From Heterohyrax brucei (lineage: Eukaryota; Chordata; Mammalia; Hyracoidea; Procaviidae): 64,000 bases of DNA. Positions within the stretch are counted from its first letter, which is position 1, and every line of letters begins with the position of its first letter. The stretch is taken from the NCBI GenBank assembly GCA_028571685.1, contig CM053140.1, forward strand, positions 152,133,701-152,197,700. The letters are read 5' to 3'. This document shows positions 24,401 to 33,912 of this stretch, in pieces. Under the pieces are notes generated by a model that was given only the letters and a program-made list of their open reading frames with translations, did no database searches and was not told the origin of the DNA. Made by a program: the position numbers and the translations under genes.

Positions 24401-24669
24401 CCTATGGGATACAGCCAAAGCAGTGCTCGGAGGTCAGTTTAACTCCATAAATGCACATGTCTGGAAGGAAGAAAGAAACTAAACCAAAGAACTAATCCTA
24501 TGGCCTGAACAAGTAGAGAGAGATTGTTGGGAGGATAAGACATGTATGGAGTGGAGATGAAGTGTGTGCTAACACCAGGCAGGAAGAGCAGTGGGAGCTG
24601 CATATAGGTGGGCAAGCAAATTTATAAGGGATTGTACATCTCCATTCAATCATAATTAAAAAAAAAAGA
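21438..24669 (+). mobile_element. Nested L1 with internal deletion and target duplication
   Basis: Starts with the L1 5'UTR signature 'ggggatgtggagtcaagatggaggac'. The 5'UTR runs to about 22330, a broken ORF1 to about 23310, and ORF2 starts at 23660. At about 24500 it jumps from the endonuclease region to the last ~160 bases of the 3'UTR and ends in an A-run at 24658-24669, so roughly 4 kb is missing internally. It is flanked by gaagatcat (21429-21437) and gatgatcat (about 24674-24682), a near-perfect target duplication inside the host L1 ORF2. Confidence 0.85.
23660..24350 (+). pseudogene. L1 ORF2 endonuclease remnant (nested L1)
   Basis: Clear endonuclease start: LSIITLNANGLNAPVKRHR, then CCLQETHIRLKDRN with the catalytic QETH glutamate intact. 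Later blocks are 'SRIDHVLGYKA' and 'LSDHKAIKVKI', the SDH catalytic region. Two frames (23660-23851 and 24012-24350) are separated by stops. Confidence 0.9.
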
Positions 24670-25824
24670 GATGATGATCATGGAAGAGAAATTAAGAGTA
24701 ACCCTGGGAGACCTAATACATGGCATAAACAGAATAAAAGTCATTACTAACAACGCACAAACATCAGAAAAGAAAATAGACAACTGGAAACTCCTAAAAA
24801 TCAGACTTATGTTCATCCAAAGACTTCACCAAAGGAGTCAAAAGACAGTCTACTAACTGGGAAAGCAATTTTGGCTATAATCAATCTGGCCAATGTCTCT
24901 TGTATAAATTATACATGACATTACAAAACCTCAACAAAAAAATAACCCAATTCAAAAAAAGGCAAAGGATATAAAAAGACACTTCACCAAAATGATATTC
25001 GGGTCCCCAACAGATATATGAGGAAATTCTCACAATCATTAGTCATTAAAGAAATGAGAATCAAAGCTACAAAGAAATGCCATCTCACCCCAATAAGGCT
25101 GGCATTAATTAAAAAAAAAAAAAATGCAGTAAAATAAATGTTGGAGAAGCTGTGGTGAGACTAGAACAGTTCTACACTGCTGGTAGATATGTAAAATTGT
25201 ACAACCACTTTGGAAATTGATTTCACATTTTCTTAAGCAATTAGAAATAGAAATACCATACTATCCAGCAGTATCACTTCTTAGAATACGTCCTAGAGAA
25301 ATAATAGCTGTCACACAAATACACGTGCACAATAATGTTTGTTACATCAGTGTCCACAATAGCAAAAAGATAGTCAACCTAGGTACCCAACAATGGATGA
25401 AAAACTATGACATATTTACACCACAGAACATTATGCAATGTGAAGAACAATGATGAATTTGAAAAACATCTAACAACATGGTAGAATCTGGAAGGCATTA
25501 TGCTGAGTGAAATTAGTCAATTACAAAGGGACAAATACTGTTTGAGACCACTGTTATAAGGACTGAGGAAAAAAGTTTAAACAGGAAAAAAATGTCATGG
25601 ATAGAGGCACAAGAGTGGAAAGGGACAGAGAGGAGTATTTAATTACAATATTAGACAAGAGTTATTTCAGGTGAAACAAGGAACAGTACACAGTAAAAGA
25701 TAAGTCAGCAAAACTGGACTAAACCGAAAACTGTTTCCTGAATACAGCCAAACACTTCAGGGGACAGAGAAGCAGAGGTATGGATCTGAGGACCATGGTA
25801 TCAGAGGACTTCTACGTTAAATGG

Positions 25825-25985
25825 CATAAAACCAAAGAAAACAAACCCACTGTAGTCAAGTTGATTCAGACTCATAGTGGCACCAAAGGACAGTATAGAA
25901 TTGCTCCATAGAGTTTCCAAGCAGTGCCTGGTGGATTCAAACTGCCAGTGTCCTGGTTAGCATACGTAACACTTAATCTACTTAT
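25825..25985 (-). mobile_element. AfroSINE inserted in L1 3'UTR
   Basis: 'aacaaacccactgtagtcaagttgattcagactcatagtgg' (tail), then 'tttccaagcagtgcctggtggattcaaactgcc' (body and B-box), ending near 'cacttaatc'. The L1 3'UTR continues directly on both sides. Confidence 0.85.
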
Positions 25986-26744
25986 GGAATAGCAAAGTTT
26001 ATTAAGAAAACGTTCTGCATTCCACTTTGATGAAGGGCCAGCAGGATATTAAAAGCTAGCAAGAGACCATCTACAAAGCATCCATTGGTCTCAACCAAAC
26101 TGGAGCAAAAGAGAATGAAGAATATCAAAAATGTGAGGAACGTATGAGCCCAGAAGACAGAAAGATCCCCATGAATCAGAGACTATATCAACATGAGACT
26201 AGAAGAAGCAGCTGGTTCTCAGCTAACACCAATGACTACCCTGACAGTAAACTCAACAGAGTCCTTGATGGAGCAGGAGAAATGTTGGGTGCCAAACTGA
26301 TCCCTAGTAAAAAAGACCGGGAGAGAGTCTCAGGAGGACATGACCCCTGGACTCAGTTAGCCTAGGAAGAAACTATTGCAGAAGCCAACTCCTCAGACAA
26401 AGATTGAACTGGTCTGGAAGACATAGATGATATTGGTGAACAATGTGCTTTTCGGCTTAAGTAGATACGGGAGACTAACTGGGCTGTTTTTTGTCTGCAA
26501 GTGAGATGAGAAGAAAGAAGCGGGCAAGAGCTGTGTGAATGGACATGGAAAATTTGGGTTAGAGTAGAAAATTTTGCTATTTCTGGGTGGATAGAGCAGC
26601 TAGGTCACATAATAGTGTGTGTAATTTTTTGCACAAGAAACTGATTTGAATTGTAAATGTTCATGTAAAACATAATGAAAGTGGGCTGTAATAAGCACCA
26701 CTACATATATATTCTTACTTAATAGTATTTCTTTTCTATGATCT

Positions 26745-27165
26745 CAAGCCATATTGTTTTTATGTGCTTCACATGTATATGAAAGCTGACCAATGAATAA
26801 GGAAGACTGTAGAAGTATTGATGTGTTTGAATTATGGTGTTGGAATAGAGTAGTGAATATAGCATGAACTGCCAAAAGAAAAAACAAGTTTGACTTGGAA
26901 GAAGCACAGCCAGAGTACTCCTTAGAAGCCGTGGTGGTTAGACTTCATTTCACCTGCTTTGGACATCATGTTTGGCAAGATAAAGAATCAGCAAAAAAGA
27001 GGAAAATCCTGAGAAAAAGGATTAACACAGTGGCTGCAACAGTGGGCTCGAACAAAGCAATGGCTGTGAGGATGGTGCAGGACGAAACATTAGTTCATCA
27101 TTCTGTTGTACATAGGGTTGCTGTGAGTTGAAACTGACTTGTAGGTGCCTAGGAACATTATAAAT
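26745..27165 (+). mobile_element. RTE LINE, 3' end
   Basis: Collinear with RTE from 'tatatgaaagctgaccaatgaataaggaagac' through 'gattaacacagtggctgcaaca' to 'catagggttgctgtgagttgaaactgacttgtaggtgcc'. 5'-truncated and diverged. The open frame 26895-27131 lies in it. Confidence 0.9.
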
Positions 27166-29147
27166 TCTGTCTAATATACAACCATGGTGATATATATTAC
27201 TAGAACAATAAAAATATTTAGTAGAGTGAGATTTACATATTATCATTCTAGTAATATATGTCGCTGTCACTGTGTATATGAATATTTAGTAATCTGTGTC
27301 TGTGTATATATTTGTGTATGTGTACCCATCAATCTGATAGATGTGAAATGATACTTAACAATAATTTGCTTTTGCATTTCTAAACTTTGAGCCTACAATA
27401 TTTGTTTTCTATTTATTTTCTTTAGTCTATTTATATTGGGTTATTTGACCTTTTCAGTCATAAGTAAGATTTTGTCTCCTACATAGCTTTAATTCAGTAG
27501 CTATCATTGGAGTTTCAAACAGTTAACTCTGAAGTTATTAGTCATGTATTTACTGGCATTGTTTTGATACCTTTTGGCTACTAAATGTTGTAAAAATTAT
27601 AATAATGTTAAAAAGATTATGTTAACCTCTAGTTTTGGCTAACTATTGAGATTTCTCAGTCAAATATGTTAAATTTCTTAGATTTTTATAAAGTTACTAT
27701 TTTTGCATGTAATTGCTTCCTCTGTTTGGAACTGGTTTCCAAAAATTAATTAAGATAATGATTAAAACTCATATTTTTATAGATTTGTCAGACACTACTT
27801 ACATTAATGTTTTCCACTGAATTAATACACTCAATTTTGTGAAATAGAAAATTTACACATTTCTAGAATCTTAGTAAAAGGAAGGATTATACAATAAATA
27901 ACTAAAATACATATTTGGGCAATGAAACTTCATTGTAAGGTGAAAATCGAGCAACTCACCAGTCAGATTTTGGATGACCAGTGAACTGAATAATTTATTT
28001 AGATAGGCTGCTTTTTACATTTAGATGTCATTTTCAACTGACAAATTTACTTTGTTTTCATAAAAGTTGTCATCATTAAAAATCTTGTGTCTACATTGCA
28101 TAGAGATCACACTTCTAGTATGCTACCTAAAAAAGACTGCGGAAGAAGGATGGAACTGAAGGCAAAATATTATAATATTCTCAGAAGATATAATTTTAAA
28201 AATATATTTATAAGGACATTTTGAAAATTAACATGAAAACATGATCCTGTTCTACTTGTAAATCAGCATATTTTAAAGAAGAATGTTGTTGCAAATATAA
28301 ACAAATGCTTTAAAGTGGTGTAATTTTCATATCTAAATTTGTTTTATAGCTTTCAATTCTCCTCTTCCTGCCCCATAGTCTCCAACATCAGCATCAGTAC
28401 TCTCGGATAGATATATTGAATATTCTTTTACATTCTGTCTTGGAGAGGAAATTAAAACTAGTCAGTTAAACCAAATTGTTAGCTGAAACAAGAAAGTTCA
28501 GAGAAACGGTCATTCAACTAATGGAGCATTCTGCAAGTTATTGCAAATTGGCCATTTAGTGAACTGACTGGCAAGAATGAATTTGGATCAATGAAATTTG
28601 GCCTAACAACTCCGTAAACAGACACTCTCAACATTCATGTGGAAAAGAATTAATAGGAGTATCTGGGAGTGTCAGAAAATTGTTAAATGGCTAATAAAAA
28701 GAGATAGCTATTATAAACTTGTGTTCACCTAAAATGAAGATTTGGAATCTATACATCACAAACTCAAAGAAGTACTAAAAGATGTCATGTTAGATTTTAA
28801 AAGGACTCAGTCAGAAACTGATGGATAAAGCATTCAAAGGTTTTTGCAAGGATTCTGAGGATTAAAGGAATATAGTGAATGAACTTAATCTAAAATACAT
28901 ATTTAGAATCATTAATCCAAAAATGTTATGAATGTAATATTGATAAAAATCAAACTATAAAGTATACAACATAAGAGACAATACTTGAAAGATGTATTAT
29001 CTAATTAAAATATGACAAATAAAAAAAAATTAAAAGTTCAAGTAATACATGATTAATAGGAAATTACAATGGATATTTTGAAACACTTAGAAATAAATGA
29101 CAATGAAAGCAATGTTTAAATAAGCTTATGTATTATATCATACCAAA
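27166..29147. other. Unique AT-rich sequence
   Basis: No repeat or gene recognised. TG/TA-rich patch near 27290-27330. This is the longest repeat-free stretch of the window. Confidence 0.4.
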
Positions 29148-29312
29148 CCAAAAACTAAACTTATTTGCTATCTAGCTGAGTCCAACTCATAACAACCATA
29201 TAGGACAAAGTAGAATTGCCCCATAGAGTTTCTAATTAGTAACTGGTAGAGTCAACTTGCTGAAATTTTGGCTAGCACCTGAGCACTTAACTACCTCTCC
29301 AGGGCTCCATTA
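29148..29312 (-). mobile_element. AfroSINE (short form), old
   Basis: 'agctgagtccaactcataacaaccatataggacaaagtagaattgccccatagagtttc', then 'cacttaactacctctccagggctcc' at the head. More decayed than most copies. Confidence 0.8.
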
Positions 29313-29612
29313 TAACATAAATGGACCTTGAAAGAAATGTTATTGATTTAAATTCATTTACTTAAAAATAGAGCATTTTTTAAAGAGAGTCATGCATTTA
29401 AATCAAGAACTTTTAAAGTAGCAGTGGTACTAAACATACATGTGTGAAAGATTAATAAAATTAATGTGATATAATAAAATAAAAATACAAAATATCAAAA
29501 GGTGGTTGCAGGAAATAATTCATAAAGGACAATCCTATAGCAAGAGTCCATCACTGTCTTGTCAGTTTGTTCTCCTGTGGTAGTTTGTGTGTTGCTCTGA
29601 TGCTAAAACCTA

Positions 29613-30167
29613 TCAGGAGTGCAAATTAGCTTCAAAAATTCATACTAGAAAAAATACTACATACCTCACTGCTGAGTATCACTACAGTACCTTCAAAGTA
29701 TTCCTCTTGGGAAGCTATAAACTAACACTAATGCCTAGTCCACCTTAAAAACAATTTTGGAACTCTTCTGGAATGGCCATCAGAGCTGTTGTTGTACTAC
29801 CTTTGATGTCCTGAATGCCGTCAAATGTCTTCCTTTGAATATTTCGATTATCTTAGGGTAAAGCAAAAAGTCATTGGGGGCCAGATTAGGCAAGTAGGGA
29901 GGGTGTTCCAATACAGTTATTTGTTTATTGGCTAAAACCTCTCTCACAAATAATTATGAAATTAAGTTCATGAACTTGCCACCATGCTACCATGTGCAAT
30001 GATTACTCCAGAAAGAGTTCCAAAAATTGTTCTGAAGGGTAGACAAAGCTCTGGCACAAATGAATAGATTTCCAAGGGGAATACTTCAAGGTGACCTTAG
30101 TGATAGTCAGCAATGAGGTATGTAGCACTTAGAACAATTAGGTTCACGGACTTTATGTCAGACTTCA
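29613..30167 (-). mobile_element. Internally deleted mariner element inserted in RTE (copy 1)
   Basis: 555 bases with long inverted ends: 'ctacatacctcactgctgagtatcactac' (left) and the reverse complement of 'aatgaggtatgtagcac' (right). Flanked by TA/TA. Removing it rejoins 'aaacctatgccacc', exactly the RTE 5'UTR. The minus strand keeps only the transposase C-terminus, as in the copy at 43216-43783. Cannot move on its own. Confidence 0.85.
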
Positions 30168-30388
30168 TATGCCACCAGTATTTCAAAAGCCAGCAGGGTC
30201 ACCCATGATGTACAGCTTTTAGTGAACCTTTCAGACTAAGACAGGCTAGGAAGAAGGGCCCGGTAATCTATTTCTATAACAAAATTGGCTCATGGAAACC
30301 ATATGAAACTTAGTGGAAAATTTTCTGATATGCTGCTAGGAAGACAAGGACCTCAACTTGAAAGGCCCTCAAAATATGACTAGGGAAT

Positions 30389-31352
30389 ATTTTTTTTTTT
30401 TTTTTATATTGAAGTGCAATCCATGCTCAAGGCTATGGTTCTTGATCTTCATCACTAAGTGTTTCGAATCTTCTTTACTTCCACCCTATAAGGTGGTATC
30501 ATCTGCATTATGCAGACTTTTAATGAGCCATCCTTCAATCCTGATGCTTTATTCTTCTTCATATAATCCAGCTGCTCAGATTATTTGCTCAACATACAGG
30601 TTGAAAAGGTATGGTGAAATGATACAATCCTGAGGCACACCTTTCCTGACTTTAAAACATGCTGTGTTCCTTTGTTCTGTTCATATGACTGCCTCTTGAT
30701 CCATGTACAGATTCCTTAAGAGGACAATAAGGAGTTCTGTAATTCCCATTCTCTGCAATGTTAGCCATGATTTATTGTGATCCACTCAGTGGAATGCTTT
30801 TGCATAGTCAATGAAATGCAAGCAAATATCTTTCTGGTATTCTTTGCTTTCAGCCAAGATCTATCTCACATTAGCAGTGATATCCCTGGTTCCATGTCCT
30901 CTTCTGAATCCAGCTTGAATTGGTGAAAATTCTTTGTAAATATCATGTTTCAGTCACTTTTGAATCATCTCGAGCAAAATTTTACTTGTGTGTCATATTA
31001 ACAGTATTGTTCGGTAATTTCCTCATTCGGTTGGATCATTTTTTTCTGGAATGGGCCTAAATATGGATCTCTTCCAGTCAGTTGGTGAGGAAGCTGTCCT
31101 CAAAATTATTTGGTATAGATGCATGAGCACTTCCAGTGCTGCATCTATTTGTTGAAATATCCCAACTGATACTCCATCAATTCTTGGAGCCTGTTTTTTG
31201 CCAATGCCTCTAGTACATCTTTGACTTCTTCCATCAGTACCATCGGTTCCTAATCACATGCTACCTCTTCAGGTGACTGAACATTCACAAGTTCTTTCTT
31301 ATAATGACTCTGTATATTCCTTCCATATTCTTTTGATGCTCCCTCAGTCATT
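30389..31352 (-). mobile_element. Internal RTE reverse-transcriptase fragment with T-run, opposite strand
   Basis: On the minus strand this is RTE RT sequence, collinear with 34600-35390 of the RTE (-). Its plus-strand left end is a T-run (about 30390-30406) next to 'atattgaagtgcaatcc', which is mid-RT and not the RTE 3' end. The host RTE lacks about 85 bases at this junction. It may be an insertion primed at an internal A-rich site or an inverted piece of the host; see findings. The open frame 30358-30633 is not a gene. Confidence 0.75.
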
Positions 31353-32769
31353 TAGTATTAAATGCCTTAAAATGACTTAAAAGAAACCTCTGCAAACATC
31401 TATTAACCATCAGAAGGTAAAATTATGAAATAGGAATATAGGAAAATTAGCAGCTGTCAAAAAGGAACTGGAATGCTTATAGATCGATATTTATTAGTGA
31501 GCTGAAATGGACTGGTACTAACCATTTTGAACCTGAAAATCGTATAATCTAGTATGCCAGGAATGGCACGATGAAGACACATAGTGTTATATTCATTGCC
31601 AAAACAAAAAATTCAAGATCTATATTGACATATATAATGTTAATGTTAAGATAGCATCTATATGCCTACAAAGAAGATTGATTCATACAACTATTGTCCA
31701 AATTAATGTACTAAACATGAAGAAATTGAAAATTTTTGCAAATTTTCCCTTTTGAAATTGATCAGACTGGCAACCTATATGCACCAATAATCACTGATAA
31801 TTGGAATGTGAAAGCTGAAAACAAAGAGGAAGGATCAGCGTCACAAAATATTGCCCTTAGAGATAGAAACAGCATGAGAGATTGCATGACAGAATCTTGC
31901 AAGATGATGTATTCATTGAAAATATCTTTTTTCAACAATATGAACAATGACCACACACCTGAATCTCACTGGATGGGATGTACAGAAATAAAGTCAACTA
32001 TGTCATTGGAAAAAGATATGAAATAGTTCAATATCAGCAGTCAGAACAAGGCCATGGGGTGACTGCACTATCAGTTGCTGATACATCAGTTCAAGATGAA
32101 GTTGAAGAAAATTAAAACAAGTCCATGAGAGTCAAAGTATGACCTTGAGTATATCCCACCTGAATGTAGAGATCATCTCAAACTTGGATTTTGCATTGAA
32201 AAAATCTGCCACTAAAGACTCCCTTAAAGTTTTTAAAAGCAAATATGTCACTTTAAGGACTAAAGTGCTCCTTACCCAAACCAAGGTGTTTTCAATCACT
32301 TTGTACACATGTGAAAACTGAATAATGAATAGGGAAAACCAAAGAAGAGATGATACATTTGAATATACCAAAAGAACAAATAAATTTATCTTGAAAGAAG
32401 TACAATCAGAATACTCCTTAATAGCAAGAATGGTAAGACATCATCTTACATAATTTAAACATGTTATCAGGAAGGACCAACTCTTGGAGTGTTATATCAT
32501 GCTTGGTATAGTAGAAAGTCATCAAAAAAGAGGAAAAGCCTAGATAAGATGAATTAACACAGAGGCTGCAACAGTGACCAGAAACATACTAATGATTCTG
32601 AGGATGGTGCAAGACTGGGCACTGCTGAGTTCTGTTGTACATAGGGTCTCTGGTTGTCAGAACCAACTTGATGACACCTAACAACAATAGTAAGAGTGAT
32701 CAAAATTCAAGTAAAGATGGAAAAATAAACATTTTGAATATTTCTACATATAAAGTATATTATGTCTGC

Positions 32770-32926
32770 CAAGCCAAGTGCCATCGAGTTGGATCAGACT
32801 CAAGGCGACCCTAGGGATCAAGGAAGAACTGACCCCCAGAGTATTTAAGGAGCGCCTGGTGGATTTCAACTGCCGACCTTGTAGTTAGCAGTGGTAGCAC
32901 TTAACCCACTACACCACCAGGGTTTC
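32770..32926 (-). mobile_element. AfroSINE, ggcacttggcttggc-tailed subfamily, full length
   Basis: 'ccaagccaagtgccatcgagtt', 'ctgacccccagagtatttaagg', 'aactgccgacct' and head 'cttaacccactacaccaccagggtttc'. Flanked by ttatgtctgc (left) and taatgtctgc (right) as target duplication. Full-length reference for the truncated copies at 11207 and 41783. Confidence 0.95.
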
Positions 32927-33039
32927 ATGTAATGTCTGCAATACTAAAAAAATCAAGTAAAATAAATAAAGAAAAATAAACACAATCAAAAATGGGTAAG
33001 AAACAGAGTAGAGAATCTATTGGTCAAAAAGTAAACTAA

Positions 33040-33360
33040 AAATTAGAACACTTAAATGTTGCTTGTGAGAGTATACCACTTTACAATCCCATTTTTGGTA
33101 CTGTCTATCCCCTATGATACAATTTCCAGTGATTCCAAGTACAAGTCAATACTGGAGACATTTATCAAACTTAAACAATGAAATATAAACAGGCCTATTC
33201 ATTTTAGCCTCTGTAGTAACCACAAAAATTTGAAAGACATCTAAATATCCACCAGTATGGGTTTGGGAAATAAATTTCAACTATTCACTTAGTATAGTAT
33301 TCTTTAGTAATTAAAATGAATGATGTGAATTTAGATTCCTTCTGGATATTCTGAAACAAA
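33040..33360 (+). mobile_element. Ancient L1 ORF2 3' fragment
   Basis: 'catctaaatatccaccagtatgggtttgggaaataaa' and 'tagtattctttagtaattaaaatgaatga' resemble the old-L1 stretch 'aacctaaatgtccatcaa...ggataaa...tactat..agcaataaaaatgaatga'. Very diverged. Confidence 0.45.
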
Positions 33361-33687
33361 ATTATTGCATGAAAAATACATTTCAAAAATCTCTTGATGG
33401 GATTGGATGTCTTCTGAACCTTAGGCTGGCTTTGTGACAACTAAAACCAGTCCTTTATTGTGCCTTCTTTTATAAGCAAATCAACTCTGGTCACAGAAAA
33501 TATCTTCCCAAATGTCCAAAGGGAAACCCATTTGTAGTTTTCACAAGTGTAAGTTTTCCTCTTTGCATAGCATGCAGTATGGAACTCCTATTAAAGACAA
33601 TAACAAGGTAATGATTCACAATATTAAGCAGATAATTAACTTTCAGAGAAACAGAACTCCCAAATAAAGCTAACTGAGCTCAGTGAA

Positions 33688-33805
33688 GAGCTATATTTGA
33701 AGCCAAAAGCCCGGCAGCTTGAATCTACCACCTGGTCCTTGGAAGCCCTATGGGATAGTAATACTCTGTCCAACAGGCTACTCGATGGCTGTGGTTTTAG
33801 AGGTA
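33688..33805 (+). mobile_element. AfroSINE fragment, old
   Basis: 'aagccaaaagcccggcagcttgaatctaccacc' (B-box region), 'ggaagccctatgggatag' and 'ctcgatggctgtggtttt' (tail) are recognisable. The head is mostly lost. Confidence 0.65.
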
Positions 33806-33912
33806 GATAACAAGTAGGTTGTCTCATACTAACAAGAGAACAAACACATCATTTCTTGACAATTATTGCTCTTTTATCATAGAAGTAATTGATCATATGT
33901 AACAAGTAATCT

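Larger units (their letters stand above)
14447..26690 (+). mobile_element. Degraded L1 LINE split by six later insertions
   Basis: The 5' end is at 14447 ('ggggtggtgctaagatgctgg', the L1 5'UTR start) and the A-rich 3' end near 26690. Pieces in order: 5'UTR and ORF1 to 16160; ORF1 end and ORF2 endonuclease 16349-17924; ORF2 18494-18785, 19667-19918 and 20168-21437; ORF2 C-terminus and 3'UTR 24671-25824 and 25986-26690. Interruptions: AfroSINE, LTR, L1 3' end, SINE/L1 chimera, nested L1, AfroSINE. Collinear resumption of ORF2 across each insert supports one ancestral element of about 6-7 kb. Its 3'UTR differs from that of the L1 at the window start. Confidence 0.85.
29535..32690 (+). mobile_element. 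Composite RTE LINE with mariner and inverted RTE inside
   Basis: The 5'UTR begins 'agtccatcactgtcttgtcagtttgt' (29535-29610), matching the reverse complement of the RTE 5' end at 36440-36553. After the mariner it continues at 30168 ('tatgccaccagtatttcaa') to about 30388. It resumes at 31355 with the endonuclease ('cgatatttattagtgagctgaaatggactgg'). At about 32195 it jumps from the endonuclease end to the post-RT region, then ends 'ccaacttgatgacacctaacaacaatag'. It lacks the whole RT domain. The open frames 31736-32026 and 32139-32321 are decayed endonuclease and 3' sequence. Confidence 0.85.

Noticed and set aside
30358..30633. 91-codon plus-strand frame starting with a run of phenylalanines
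   Set aside because: It is the antisense of RTE reverse transcriptase read through the T-run.
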